DNA of 64,000 nucleotides from CAXXOK01 sp963675655 (GCA_963675655.1 OY776489.1:806001-870000), one strand, 5' to 3'. Positions 7,859 to 16,883 are shown, counted from the first letter of the stretch. Numbers and translations are program-made. Notes: a model not told the origin generated them from the letters alone.

Positions 7859-9221
7859 GCCCGTCCTCCTTTCGTTTCAGGTCCTTCAGTACACGGAGCG
7901 TCAGGGGTACGGTAAGCAACATGGAGCAAAAATCGGATACGGTTTGCGCCATCTGCACGCCCAGCAGGCCAAGCGCAAGGGGCAGCAGCAACACAGACGG
8001 CAGGAAGAAAAGCCCCTGCCGCGACGCCGCAACCAGCGATGCCTCGCGCGCCAGCCCCATTACCTGCAGCATCATATTGCTGATAATCATAAATCCACTC
8101 AGCGGCAGCAGAATGCACTGCAGCCGCAGCGCCAGCGCGCCGATATTGGTCACCTGTGTGTTGCCCTTTAGGAACAGTTCCACAATCTGCGGGGCAAACA
8201 GCTGCGCTAATAGGCAAATGCCCAATAGCAGGAAAAAGGAAACTTTCACGGAAAACCAGAATGCCTTGCGTACGCGATCGTACCGTTTAGCCCCATAGTT
8301 AAACCCGCAGATCGGTTGGAAGCCCTGCCCAAAGCCGATGACGGTTGAAATGCAAAAAAAGATGATGCGTCCGACGATGCTCATAGCCGCGACAGCCGCA
8401 TCGCCATAGCCACCGGCGGAAAAGTTGAGCGCGATGGTCGCAATGCTATTCAGTCCCTGCCGCAGCAGCGAGGGAACGCCGCCCAAAAAGATTTCCTTAT
8501 ATACTGCAAGGGAGAACGTAAAGTGTTTGGCGTGGATGCGAATCGTTCCGCCCCGGTGTGTACCCGACAGTAAAAGCCAAAAGCCGACAAACTGGCTGAT
8601 GGCCGTCGCCAGCGCCGCGCCCGAAACCCCCATGCCGAGTTTGAAAATAAACAGCGGGTCCAGCGCAATGTTCAGCACCGCGCCGGACATTACCCCGATC
8701 ATGGAGAAAAACGCGTTGCCCTGAAAACGCAGCTGGTTATTGAGCACCAAACTGGTCAACAGCCACGGCGCGCCGATTAAAATGTAGCGGGCATAATCCA
8801 CCGCATAGGGCGCAATTGTCGGCGTGGAACCCAGCCAGCCTACCAGCGGCCGCAGCAACAAAAGCCCTGTGCCTCCCATTAGCACACCGGCTGCCAGCGC
8901 CGAAAAAAAACCGGTCGCCGCCATCTTCTGCGCGTTTGCCACATCCCGCGAACCCAGCGCACGGGAGATGAATACTCCCGAACCCTGCCCGAATAAAAAC
9001 CCCACAGCTTGGATAATCGCCATGAGCGGCAGGCAAACACCCACTGCGCCCGTTGCGCTTTCGCTGCCGATTTTCCCGACAAAAAACGTATCGGCAATGC
9101 TGTACAGCGCGGAAATCAACATACTGGCGATGGTCGGCGCGGAAAGGGTAAACATCAGCTTAGCAATCGGCGTCTCCGTCATCTGGCGGAGTTTTGCCTC
9201 CTGCGTAATCGGTTGGGCCAT
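7815..9221 (-). CDS. MATE-family multidrug/organic cation exporter
   Basis: A 468-residue integral membrane protein with about 12 hydrophobic segments in two related halves. Family features include KLMFTLSAPTIASMLISALYS with the following DTFFVGKIG in span 1, the GQGSGVFISRALG loop, and GFGQGFQPICGFNYGAKRY at the start of the second half. MATE proteins expel drugs or metabolites using a sodium or proton gradient. The ATG at 9221 follows AGGAGG; a frame starting at 9245 has no site. Substrate unknown. It heads the minus-strand group MATE-HAD-yfbR. Confidence 0.9.
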   Translation of the reverse strand: MAQPITQEAKLRQMTETPIAKLMFTLSAPTIASMLISALYSIADTFFVGKIGSESATGAVGVCLPLMAIIQAVGFLFGQGSGVFISRALGSRDVANAQKMAATGFFSALAAGVLMGGTGLLLLRPLVGWLGSTPTIAPYAVDYARYILIGAPWLLTSLVLNNQLRFQGNAFFSMIGVMSGAVLNIALDPLFIFKLGMGVSGAALATAISQFVGFWLLLSGTHRGGTIRIHAKHFTFSLAVYKEIFLGGVPSLLRQGLNSIATIALNFSAGGYGDAAVAAMSIVGRIIFFCISTVIGFGQGFQPICGFNYGAKRYDRVRKAFWFSVKVSFFLLLGICLLAQLFAPQIVELFLKGNTQVTNIGALALRLQCILLPLSGFMIISNMMLQVMGLAREASLVAASRQGLFFLPSVLLLPLALGLLGVQMAQTVSDFCSMLLTVPLTLRVLKDLKRKEDGLAQEGWPAQADVPV

Positions 9222-9351
9222 GGTGCCTCCTTCTGGTACCGGCATGGTGCCGATGTGTAAGTTGTATCACAGCGGGGCGCGAAAATCAAGGGTGCACAGG
9301 CAAAGCGCGCTTCATTTTCGGGGCTTGGACACGCTTTGCCCGGATGAAGTA

Positions 9352-9380
9352 TTGACATTCCCAGCGCCGTATAGGATAAT
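9352..9380 (+). promoter_or_regulatory. sigma-A promoter for purA
   Basis: TTGACA (9352-9357) and GATAAT (9375-9380) with a 17-bp spacer. The leader to the purA ATG is about 40 bases and holds AAAGGAAAGGGG as the ribosome site. Confidence 0.75.
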
Positions 9381-9428
9381 GATTATTGGTGTTTTACCGA
9401 CTTTAGCAAAGGAAAGGGGATCGACACC

Positions 9429-10706
9429 ATGGTTCGAGCGATCGTTGGCGCCAACTGGGGCGACGAAGGCAAGGGAAAGATCACCGATGTACTGGCGGAA
9501 GACAGCGATGTCGTCGTCCGTTTTCAAGGCGGAGCAAACGCGGGACATACCATTATTAACGACTACGGTAAATTTGCCCTGCACCTGCTGCCCTCGGGCG
9601 TTTTCCACTCCCGCATCGCAAATGTGATCGGCCCGGGCGTTGCGCTGGATATTGATAAACTGCTCAAGGAGTATGACGACGTCGTCACACGCGGCATTCC
9701 CAAGCCGGTGCTGTACATCAGCGACCGCGCACAGGTGATGATGCCCTATCATGTCGATTTTGACCGTTTTGAGGAAGAGCGGCTGGGCAAAGCCAGCTTC
9801 GGCTCCACCAAAAGCGGCATCGCGCCGTTCTACGGCGATAAGTACCTCAAGATCGGCATTCAGGTTTGCCAGCTGTATGACCCGGATTTACTGCGTAAGC
9901 GTCTGGACGGCGTAGCCGAGCAGAAAAACGCACAGCTCAAATCCCTGTACGGCAAGCCCCCCATCGACGTGGACGCGCTGATGGCAAAATTACTTGCGCA
10001 GGCCGAGCGTATCCGCCCGATGGTGATAGACACCACCGTGTTCCTGCACAAGGCGCTCAAAGAAAACAAAACCATTTTACTGGAAGGCCAGCTGGGCAGC
10101 CTGCGCGACCCGGATCACGGCATTTACCCGTATACCACGTCATCCTCGCCGCTGGCCGGTTTCGGCACAGTAGGCGCAGGTGTGCCTGCGGGCGCGATTA
10201 CTGATATTTTCTGCGTAACCAAAGCTTATTCCAGCTGTGTGGGCGCAGGCCCCTTCACTACCGAATTGTTTGACGAAGCCGCTACCGAGCTGCGTAACCG
10301 CGGCGGTGACGCGGGCGAATACGGCGCTACCACAGGCCGCCCCCGTCGGGTTGGCTGGTTTGACGCGGTCGCCACCCGTTACGGCTGCATGGTGCAGGGC
10401 GCGACCGAGTGCGTGCTGACCAATCTGGACGTACTGGGCTATCTGGACGAAATCCCCGTTTGCACCGCCTATGAGGTGGATGGCAAGCAGATTACCGATT
10501 TCCCCAGCACGCCTACACTTTTGCGCTGCAAGCCCGTTTATACCACGCTGCCCGGCTGGAAAAGCGACGTGCGCGGCGTAACCAGCTTTGACGCGCTGCC
10601 GGAGAACTGCCGAAAATATGTTAACTTTTTAGAGGAGCAGGTGGGCGTGCCCATCAACATGCTCTCCACCGGCCCCAAGCGCAGCGAAACCTTCCGCCGC
10701 CGCTAA
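9429..10706 (+). CDS. purA: adenylosuccinate synthetase (divergent clostridial type)
   Basis: A 425-residue enzyme that joins IMP and aspartate using GTP, the first step from IMP to AMP. The GTP/IMP loop GANWGDEGKGKITDVL opens the protein and GGANAGHTI follows. Several signature blocks depart from E. coli PurA: TKSGIAPFYGDKY in place of TRRGIGPAYEDK, and EGQLGSLRDPDHGIYPYTTSSS in place of [22 protein letters not shown]. The C-terminal part (GGDAGEYGATTGRPRRVGW, then LTNLDVLGYLDEIPVC) retains the purine-binding and IMP-binding residues, so an active enzyme is expected. I know this variant type from other Clostridia, so it is unusual but not degraded. It has its own promoter. Confidence 0.9.
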   Translation: MVRAIVGANWGDEGKGKITDVLAEDSDVVVRFQGGANAGHTIINDYGKFALHLLPSGVFHSRIANVIGPGVALDIDKLLKEYDDVVTRGIPKPVLYISDRAQVMMPYHVDFDRFEEERLGKASFGSTKSGIAPFYGDKYLKIGIQVCQLYDPDLLRKRLDGVAEQKNAQLKSLYGKPPIDVDALMAKLLAQAERIRPMVIDTTVFLHKALKENKTILLEGQLGSLRDPDHGIYPYTTSSSPLAGFGTVGAGVPAGAITDIFCVTKAYSSCVGAGPFTTELFDEAATELRNRGGDAGEYGATTGRPRRVGWFDAVATRYGCMVQGATECVLTNLDVLGYLDEIPVCTAYEVDGKQITDFPSTPTLLRCKPVYTTLPGWKSDVRGVTSFDALPENCRKYVNFLEEQVGVPINMLSTGPKRSETFRRR

Positions 10707-10722
10707 AGCAAACCGGTGCACA

Positions 10723-10750
10723 ATGGCGATAAACCTCGTTTTATCGCCAT
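10723..10750 (+). other. hairpin downstream of purA
   Basis: ATGGCGATAAA (10723-10733) pairs perfectly with TTTATCGCCAT (10740-10750) over a 6-base loop. No T-tract follows, so it may be a weak terminator or a 3'-end stabiliser; it lies just before the tandem repeats. Confidence 0.5.
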
Positions 10751-10754
10751 GCAA

Positions 10755-11137
10755 ACAGCCTGATCAAAAAGCCCGAGATGCTAGAAAGCAAGGGTGGCAA
10801 GGGGATGAGCTTACCCGCTTGTAAGTGATTCCCCTTACCATCCCGCAGCTGACAACGCAGATTGGGCTTTTTCAGCAGGCTGACAGCCTGATTAAAAAGT
10901 CCGAGATGTCAGAAAGCAAGGGTGGCAAGGGGATGCGCTTACCCGCTTGTAAGTGATTTCCCTTACCATCCCGCAGCTGACAACGCAGATTGGGCTTTTT
11001 CAGCAGGCTGACAGCCTGATTAAAAGTCCGAGATGGCAGAAAGCAAGGGTGGCAAGGGGATGCGCTTACCCGCTTGTAAGTGATTCCCCTTACCATCCCA
11101 CAGCTGACAACGCAGATTGGGCTTTTTCAGCAGGCTG
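10755..11137. repeat. three tandem copies of a 128-bp palindromic (MITE-like) element
   Basis: Units at 10755-10882, 10883-11010 and 11011-11137 are nearly identical. Each begins CAGCCTGATYAAAAAGYCC and ends GGGCTTTTTCAGCAGGCTG; these ends are imperfect inverted repeats of 19 bases (16 match in unit 1). Inside each unit GGGTGGCAAGGGGA is mirrored by TCCCCTTACCATCCC, with an inner CTTAC/GTAAG pair, so a unit can fold into one long hairpin. Unit 3 has lost one A in the A-run. No coding potential is seen. The structure is that of a small non-autonomous inverted-repeat element amplified head to tail; the mechanism is inference. Confidence 0.85.
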
Positions 11138-11329
11138 GCGCGTATACTGGCAGCGGTATGTGTTCTTATCCCCTGTGCGTCATCGTAGCGGAACCACAGC
11201 AGTATCCGCACATTGCACAGACGGGGATGCGCAAATGCGTTGTACCCTGTAAGATACACAAGCCGCCGCCCAACCCGAAAGCCGGGTAAAAATCCCCACG
11301 AATAACAACAATAAAGGAGAATGCCGACG

Positions 11330-12361
11330 ATGCAACGGTTTGAATGTGACTATCTGGAGGGCGCGGACGCGCAGGTGCTGGCGGCGCTTTGCCGCACGAA
11401 CGAAGAGCAGAACCCCGGCTACGGCGAGGATGCGCATTGCCATAGCGCCCGGGCGCAGATTGCCGCGCTGTGCGGCGTTTCTGCAGACGGCGTACATTTT
11501 TTCTCCGGCGGTACGCAGGTCAACCTGACGGTAATCGCGGCGGCGCTGCGCCCCATTGAAGGCGTGCTGTGCGCCGACAGCGGCCACATTAACGTACACG
11601 AAACCGGCGCAATCGAAGCAACCGGCCATAAGGTGCTTGCACTGCCCGGCAACGCCGGCAAAATCTCCGCCGCACAGGTGAGAGAGGCATTTCTATCTCA
11701 CATTGAGGATGTTACCCACGAGCATATGGTGCGCCCCGGCATGGTGTACATCAGCCACCCTACGGAACTGGGTACCTTATATACGAAGGACGAGCTGCTG
11801 CAGCTACGCGACGTTACCCGCGAATACGGCCTGCGACTGTATATAGACGGCGCACGGCTGGCCTACGGGCTGGCGGCTGATCCGCAGGTAGATTTGGCGT
11901 TTCTTGCGCAAAACTGCGATGCCTTTACCCTGGGCGGCACCAAGTGCGGGGCATTGTTTGGCGAAGCGCTGGTGCTGACGAACCCGGCCGCGTGGCCGTA
12001 TTTTCGCTACTATATTAAGCAGCACGGCGGCCTGCTGGCCAAAGGGCGGCTGCTGGGCGTGCAGTTTGAAGCGCTGATGGCGGATCACCGCTACCAGGCG
12101 CTGGGGCAAAAAGCCAACACGTTGGCACAGCAGGTAAAAGCTGCTTTTGAAGAGAAGGGCTTTCCCATGCTCAATGACACGCTTACCAATCAAATTTTTC
12201 CCGTCTTGCCCAACGCCGTTTACCAAACGCTTAGCGAGCGTTTCAGCTTTGCGTACTGGACGGCAGTGGACAATTCCCATACCGCTGTGCGTTTCTGCGC
12301 CGGGGCGACAACAAACGAAGCCAACGTACAGGCGCTGCTTGAAGCGATACAGGCGCTGTGA
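11330..12361 (+). CDS. ltaE: low-specificity L-threonine aldolase (PLP-dependent)
   Basis: A 343-residue fold-type I PLP enzyme. VHFFSGGTQVNLTV and the GHINVHETGAIEA stretch bind the cofactor phosphate and ring, LYIDGARLAYGLA holds the Asp that contacts the pyridine nitrogen, and LGGTKCGALFGE carries the Schiff-base Lys. It cleaves L-threonine or allo-threonine to glycine and acetaldehyde. AAGGAG ends 1 base before an ATG at 11321 but 10 bases before the ATG at 11330, so I prefer the latter. It stands alone between the tandem repeats and a secreted protein gene. Confidence 0.85.
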   Translation: MQRFECDYLEGADAQVLAALCRTNEEQNPGYGEDAHCHSARAQIAALCGVSADGVHFFSGGTQVNLTVIAAALRPIEGVLCADSGHINVHETGAIEATGHKVLALPGNAGKISAAQVREAFLSHIEDVTHEHMVRPGMVYISHPTELGTLYTKDELLQLRDVTREYGLRLYIDGARLAYGLAADPQVDLAFLAQNCDAFTLGGTKCGALFGEALVLTNPAAWPYFRYYIKQHGGLLAKGRLLGVQFEALMADHRYQALGQKANTLAQQVKAAFEEKGFPMLNDTLTNQIFPVLPNAVYQTLSERFSFAYWTAVDNSHTAVRFCAGATTNEANVQALLEAIQAL

Positions 12362-12570
12362 CACATGCGATACGCGCAGTGTAAAGGCTGTTTAGGCCGC
12401 TTTATTGCAGGCCCCGCATCCCGGCAGCCTGGGGTACGTGGTTGCCGCACAACACGTTTACGGCTGCCGCACAGAGCATGAAAAAATTGTATTATTTTTT
12501 AACAATGGCGGAAGCTTTTCCATTTGTTGATCGTTATGTGATGGAAAAGCAATATTTTGCGGGAACTTGC

Positions 12571-12599
12571 TTGACAATGTAATATATTTGTAATATTAT
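12571..12599 (+). promoter_or_regulatory. sigma-A promoter for the secreted SH3 protein
   Basis: TTGACA (12571-12576) and TATTAT (12594-12599) are spaced by 17 bp in an AT-rich stretch. The predicted start near 12606 excludes a TTG at 12604 as the translation start of the following gene. The rest of the 310-base interval 12362-12672 holds no other feature I can support. Confidence 0.75.
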
Positions 12600-12672
12600 A
12601 GGCTTGTTTAATAGGCATAAAATTGTTATGACTAGAAGTAGCAATTCTTGCGGGAAATGGAGAGATGCGATC

Positions 12673-15135
12673 ATGGCGTTTAAGCGGCAACCTGTAGGAG
12701 GTACTCTGCGTAGAAGCACTTCGCTCCTGCTGATCGTTTGTTTGCTGATAGCGCTTGTTCCGCTATCCGCCGCCACGGCAGCCAACACGACCCCCTCTGC
12801 GGTTACGGATTCCAGCACAAAAAGTTTTATTAAGACAAGTGCAGAAGTGAAAATTTTCACTACAGATACGACGCCGACCGTCGGCTACACCACCGTAGCC
12901 AGCGGCACAGTGTTGATGCTGGTATCCACCGATACATACACCATCGACAGCACCGAATACGGCTGTTTATATTACAATAACGCCCGCTACAACGTACTTT
13001 GGAGCGACGTCAGCAGTGATATTATGTCCGCAACGGCGGTGGTGAGCTACATCACCGGCACACTGTGGACGGCAACAACCTATACCAGCCTCAAATCCAC
13101 GCTCAACCTGCTGGGCAACGTATCGGTTTATGGGCTGCAGTACGCGCTGCGCACACTGGGGTATTATTCCTCCAGTCTGGATGGCGAATACGGCACCTAC
13201 ACCACCGCCGCCGTAAAGGTCTTTCAAAAGGCATACGGTCTTGAGGTGGACGGTTACGCCGGCCCCATTACCCAGAAGGTGCTTTACCCGCTGGCGCTGG
13301 CCGCACACGACGGCAGCTCGTCTACCGGCACCACCACCACGACGGGCACGCTGAAAACCAATGTAAACCTGAATTTGCGCAAGTCCTACACCACATCGTC
13401 CGCACGGCTGGATGTGGTACCCAAAGGAACTTCGCTTACTTATACCACAACACATACCACCAACGGCGTTATCTGGTACTATGTTACCTACAGCAACACC
13501 AGCGGTTGGTTGATGGGCACGTACATCACCATTACCGGTGCGTCTTCCGGCGGTACATCGGTCGGCACGCTAACCACCACCGTCAACCTGAACCTACGTA
13601 AATCTTACTCCACCAAATCTGTCCGGCTGGCGGTCGTGCCCAAGAGAACTACGCTCAGCTACAGCAAAACCACCTCGTCCAGCGGCGTAACATGGTACTA
13701 CGTTACCTACAACAGCATCAGCGGTTGGCTAATGGGCACCTATGTCAGCGCCAGCGGCTCTTCCTCCTCCGGTACGTCCACTGCTACCGGCATCGGCAAG
13801 GTAACCGCTACATCCAACGTGGTGGTGCGTAAAACAGCCGGAGGTTCCCGCACGGGCTACCTGCTCTCCAAAGGCAGCACAGCGACGCTGCTCTCCACGC
13901 CGGTCATTTCCGGCGGATATACCTGGTACAATATTAAGCTGTCCAACGGCGTTGTAGGGTATGTGCGCGCGGATTATTCCTCCGTAAGTTATGACGCCAG
14001 CACAGGCGTAACGCCTTCGACCACCAAATCCTACGTGAAGCTTTCCTCCGATGTAACACTGTTCACCAGCGAGGAGCAAAGCTCCACCGGCGCGGTTACC
14101 ATTTCTTCCGGCACGGTACTGCAAATGGTAAGCACCGAAACCTACACTAAAAACAGCGTTGTGTATTGCAGCCTGTACTATAACAACAGTAAATACAACT
14201 GCGTGTATGCCGATGTATCCGGTGATATTATGACCTCCTCGGAGCTTACGGCTTACATTACCGATACATTATGGCCGCAGGGCTACATAAAAACCCTGAA
14301 GGAAAACCTCGATCTGACGGGCGATATTTACGTGCACAGCCTGCAATACGCGCTGACGATACTGGGGTATTACACCGGCGCGCTGGATGGCAATTTCGGC
14401 AGCGGCACCACCACCGGCATACGCAACTTCCAACGTAATTACGATTTGACGGTCGATGGCTCCTGCGGGCCGGAAACCAGCGCGGTGCTGTACGTAAAAG
14501 CGCTGGCCGCACTGACCGGCACCGGCAACAGCGATACATCCGATTTCGGCAGCATAATCGACATTCGAATGGCTGCTTGGGATTTTGATAACGCAGGCGC
14601 GGATATCTTCCCCAAGAGCTCCACAGCAACCGTGATGGATGTACAAACCCAGATGGTCTTCGCCGTTAAGCGCTGGTCCGGCGCCTACCACGCCGACTGC
14701 GTGCCGCTGTCCGCCGCCGATACCAAAACCATGTGCGATATTGTTAATTTTGAATATAACAGCAGCCACCCGACCAGCAGCCAAATTACGCTGATCAAAA
14801 ATACCACCAGCAACCCGTTCTACGGCTGGCCGGATTGGTATGGCCACCTGACCACCATTGCCAAGAGCGTTGGCAACGAATGGCTGCGCAGACCGGCGCT
14901 GCTGAACGTGAACGGGCATGTATACGCCGTCAGCATCTACGGCGTGCCTCACGGTTATGGCGATTACAGCACCTGCGACGCATACGCCGCCACCAACAAC
15001 TACTACGGTATGATGTGCGTACACTTTGTTAACAGCGAAACCCACGTAAAGGGTGAAGTTGACCCCGGCCATCAGGACAGCATCAAAGCTGCCTACGCAT
15101 TCGCCAAGACCAAATGGCCGGCGCTGTGCAAGTAA
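12673..15135 (+). CDS. secreted multi-domain protein: SH3b repeats, peptidoglycan-binding domains
   Basis: An 820-residue exported protein. An N-terminal signal peptide (RRSTSLLLIVCLLIALV, then SAATAA) is followed by a module of about 190 residues that ends in a PG_binding_1 domain (LQYALRTLGYYSSSLDGEYG), two closely alike SH3b repeats (VNLNLRKSYT... and VNLNLRKSYS...), a third, divergent SH3b, a second copy of the N-terminal module with its own PG_binding_1 domain, and a C-terminal domain of about 190 residues containing YHADCVPLSAADT, a YGVPHGYGDY stretch and VHFVNSETH. The last domain recurs in clostridial wall-associated proteins; its function is unknown to me. The protein probably binds or acts on the cell wall. 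The ATG at 12673 has GGAGAG 8 bases upstream. It is rich in Ser/Thr and has its own promoter and terminator. Confidence 0.85.
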   Translation: MAFKRQPVGGTLRRSTSLLLIVCLLIALVPLSAATAANTTPSAVTDSSTKSFIKTSAEVKIFTTDTTPTVGYTTVASGTVLMLVSTDTYTIDSTEYGCLYYNNARYNVLWSDVSSDIMSATAVVSYITGTLWTATTYTSLKSTLNLLGNVSVYGLQYALRTLGYYSSSLDGEYGTYTTAAVKVFQKAYGLEVDGYAGPITQKVLYPLALAAHDGSSSTGTTTTTGTLKTNVNLNLRKSYTTSSARLDVVPKGTSLTYTTTHTTNGVIWYYVTYSNTSGWLMGTYITITGASSGGTSVGTLTTTVNLNLRKSYSTKSVRLAVVPKRTTLSYSKTTSSSGVTWYYVTYNSISGWLMGTYVSASGSSSSGTSTATGIGKVTATSNVVVRKTAGGSRTGYLLSKGSTATLLSTPVISGGYTWYNIKLSNGVVGYVRADYSSVSYDASTGVTPSTTKSYVKLSSDVTLFTSEEQSSTGAVTISSGTVLQMVSTETYTKNSVVYCSLYYNNSKYNCVYADVSGDIMTSSELTAYITDTLWPQGYIKTLKENLDLTGDIYVHSLQYALTILGYYTGALDGNFGSGTTTGIRNFQRNYDLTVDGSCGPETSAVLYVKALAALTGTGNSDTSDFGSIIDIRMAAWDFDNAGADIFPKSSTATVMDVQTQMVFAVKRWSGAYHADCVPLSAADTKTMCDIVNFEYNSSHPTSSQITLIKNTTSNPFYGWPDWYGHLTTIAKSVGNEWLRRPALLNVNGHVYAVSIYGVPHGYGDYSTCDAYAATNNYYGMMCVHFVNSETHVKGEVDPGHQDSIKAAYAFAKTKWPALCK

Positions 15136-15160
15136 GAAGCTACCCAACCTAAACCAATAC

Positions 15161-15195
15161 AGCCGCTTTGGAAAAATCCAAAGCGGCTTTTGTTT
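15161..15195 (+). terminator. rho-independent terminator
   Basis: AGCCGCTTTGG (15161-15171) and CCAAAGCGGCT (15178-15188) form a perfect 11-bp stem with a 6-base loop, followed by TTTGTTT. It ends the secreted protein transcript. Confidence 0.85.
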
Positions 15196-15592
15196 ATCCT
15201 TTCGGCCTCTACCCCCAGAGCCGCAATGCGCAGCGATATTAGCCCGTAAATGCCTCCCCCTGCCGTCAAAACAGACGATGGCTAATGTGGCACCCTCCTA
15301 CTCGCATAGCCTTGCTACGGCGAAATACCGGCCAACAACAGCGTCCCGAAAAATCGGGTCATTCGTTCACTGATTCAAAGAAACGTGCATGCTTCTTACA
15401 CAATTATCGGACACCCCCCAAGATACATCCCATATGTTGCGACAAACAAGTATCGGAAAGCCGGTTGGTTTACGCCAGGCGTTAACCGAAAACTGTTGGC
15501 ACCGAATTAAGGCCAAGCATGCCGCTATACTTCGCATTACGTCAGAACATGATTATATCCGCAGCTCGCGCACTTGTGTTCATCACGCCAAA
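15196..15592. other. intergenic stretch with no supported gene
   Basis: About 400 bases between two convergent terminators. Short frames exist on both strands but none has a ribosome site or a recognisable domain. A small CCCGA/TCGGG hairpin lies at 15345-15358. I see nothing else here. Confidence 0.5.
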
Positions 15593-15631
15593 CTATAAAA
15601 CAACCGCCATGGCGAAAACCATGGCGGTTGT
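15593..15631 (-). terminator. terminator of degV
   Basis: ACAACCGCCATGG (15600-15612) and CCATGGCGGTTGT (15619-15631) form a perfect 13-bp stem; on the minus strand it is followed by TTTTATAG. It lies 41 bases beyond the degV stop. Confidence 0.85.
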
Positions 15632-15672
15632 ATATACGATGCAATTGGTTTCTTATGCGCCCTTATACAGCT

Positions 15673-16569
15673 TTACGCCTTGCGAACATCGCCCCAGAAG
15701 AACAGCGCTACCGTACCGGGGCCGGTATGGCTGCCGATGGTGGTGCCGATGGAGTTAATCAGCACTTTTCCGTTCAGCTTGGGGAAAGTCGCTTCCACCA
15801 GCGTGGCGACGGCTTTCGCATCCTCCAGACAGGCCGAATGCGAGATAAAGCATTTGCCGCTATAATCCAGCCCGTTTTCCGCATGTTCAATCATACGGTC
15901 CACAATTTCCTTAATCACGCGGTGTTTGGTGCGCACCTTCGCCCTGGGAATCAGCCGCCCCTGATCGTCCATATTCAGCAAAGGGCAGATGTTGAGCAGT
16001 TTTCCAAACATACCGGCGGTTTTGGAGATGCGGCCGCCTTTGATGTAGAAGCTCAAATCGGTGGAGAAGAACCAGTGGTGCACATACAGCCGGTGCGCAA
16101 GCGTCCACTGGTACAAATCGTCAACATTCATGCCTTCGTCGCGCAGGTCGGCCAGCTTATCCATCAGCAGGCCGTAACCGGACGATGCGCCCAGCGAATC
16201 CACAATGTAGATTTTTCGATCCGGGTATTTGGCCTGCAGTGTTTCCTGCGCAATTACCGCGGAGTTGATCACCCCGGAAATGCCGGAAGAAAGCGTGACG
16301 TGCAAAATATCCTGCCCAGCTTCCAGGAACCGCGTAAAATATGCCTCAAACTCGTCGGCGTTTACCTGCGAGGTGCTAGTTTCCGCGCCGTCGGCCATTT
16401 TCTGGTAGAAGGTTTCAAATGGCATGGACTGGCCCAGATCATCCGGCAACTGCACGCCATCCAGGCTGTAATGGAAGCATATATATTGGATATCCCGGTC
16501 TATCAAGTGCTCCGCTGACAGGTCGGCCGTAGAGCAGCAACTGAGGATATAATTTTGCTTCATTTTCAT
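15673..16569 (-). CDS. DegV-family fatty-acid-binding protein
   Basis: A 298-residue DegV protein. SCCSTADLSAEHL near the N terminus, TSQVNADEFEAYFTRFL near 65-80, VTLSSGISGVINSAV near 95 with the lipid-contacting Ser, and SHTGPGTVALFFWG at the C terminus are family marks. Members bind a fatty acid and present it to fatty acid kinase (FakA), feeding phospholipid synthesis. No fakA is adjacent. Two ATG codons are possible, 16569 and 16563; AAAGGA is 3 and 9 bases away respectively, so the shorter start is also plausible. It has its own promoter and terminator. Confidence 0.9.
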   Translation of the reverse strand: MKMKQNYILSCCSTADLSAEHLIDRDIQYICFHYSLDGVQLPDDLGQSMPFETFYQKMADGAETSTSQVNADEFEAYFTRFLEAGQDILHVTLSSGISGVINSAVIAQETLQAKYPDRKIYIVDSLGASSGYGLLMDKLADLRDEGMNVDDLYQWTLAHRLYVHHWFFSTDLSFYIKGGRISKTAGMFGKLLNICPLLNMDDQGRLIPRAKVRTKHRVIKEIVDRMIEHAENGLDYSGKCFISHSACLEDAKAVATLVEATFPKLNGKVLINSIGTTIGSHTGPGTVALFFWGDVRKA

Positions 16570-16602
16570 CTATCCTTTACGTTGAAGTCGATATACATTA
16601 GT

Positions 16603-16631
16603 ATCATATCCGAAAAGCGCTGAAATTGCAA
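16603..16631 (-). promoter_or_regulatory. promoter of degV
   Basis: On the minus strand TTGCAA (16631-16626) and TATGAT (16608-16603) are separated by 17 bp, 33 bases before the degV start. Confidence 0.6.
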
Positions 16632-16708
16632 TCATTTCCCTACTTTCCGGGTCAATTGGCTATCACACGCCTGCCAGCCGCTTCTTCCATAAAACAAGCC
16701 CTACCAGC

Positions 16709-16737
16709 TTGACGGCAGGGCGGCGCTTTGGTATACT
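16709..16737 (+). promoter_or_regulatory. promoter of tRNA-Ser
   Basis: TTGACG (16709-16714) and TATACT (16732-16737) with a 17-bp spacer, ending 19 bases before the mature tRNA. Confidence 0.75.
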
Positions 16738-16756
16738 ATCGCTTGGCTTCTATTAT

Positions 16757-16845
16757 GGAGCGGTATCGAAGTGGTCATAACGGGACTGACTCGAAATCAG
16801 TTGAGGTGCAAGCCTCCGTGGGTTCGAATCCCACCCGCTCCGCCA
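16757..16845 (+). tRNA. tRNA-Ser (anticodon CGA)
   Basis: An 89-base class II tRNA. Acceptor strands GGAGCGG (16757-16763) and CCGCTCC (16835-16841) pair fully, followed by discriminator G and an encoded CCA. The anticodon arm GACTGA-CTCGAAA-TCAGTT shows CGA in the loop, reading UCG serine codons. A long variable arm (GAGGTGCAAGCCTC) and the T-arm GTGGG-TTCGAAT-CCCAC are present. It has its own promoter and terminator. Confidence 0.95.
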
Positions 16846-16850
16846 TGTAT

Positions 16851-16883
16851 AAGGCTTTCCTTGCTTCGGGGAGGGCCTTTTTT
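16851..16883 (+). terminator. terminator of tRNA-Ser
   Basis: AAGGCTTTCC (16851-16860) pairs with GGAGGGCCTT (16870-16879) using G-U pairs, followed by TTTTT. It sits five bases after the tRNA CCA end. Confidence 0.7.

Noticed and set aside
10755..11137. CRISPR array in the tandem repeats after purA
   Set aside because: Repeats abut with no unique spacers and are far too long; they are palindromic elements instead.
12604..12672. Longer N terminus for the secreted SH3 protein
   Set aside because: The TTG at 12604 coincides with the predicted transcription start; the ATG at 12673 has a ribosome site and gives a normal signal peptide.
15574..16518. Plus-strand frame of 314 codons opposite degV
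   Set aside because: Shadow of degV with no start site or known motifs.
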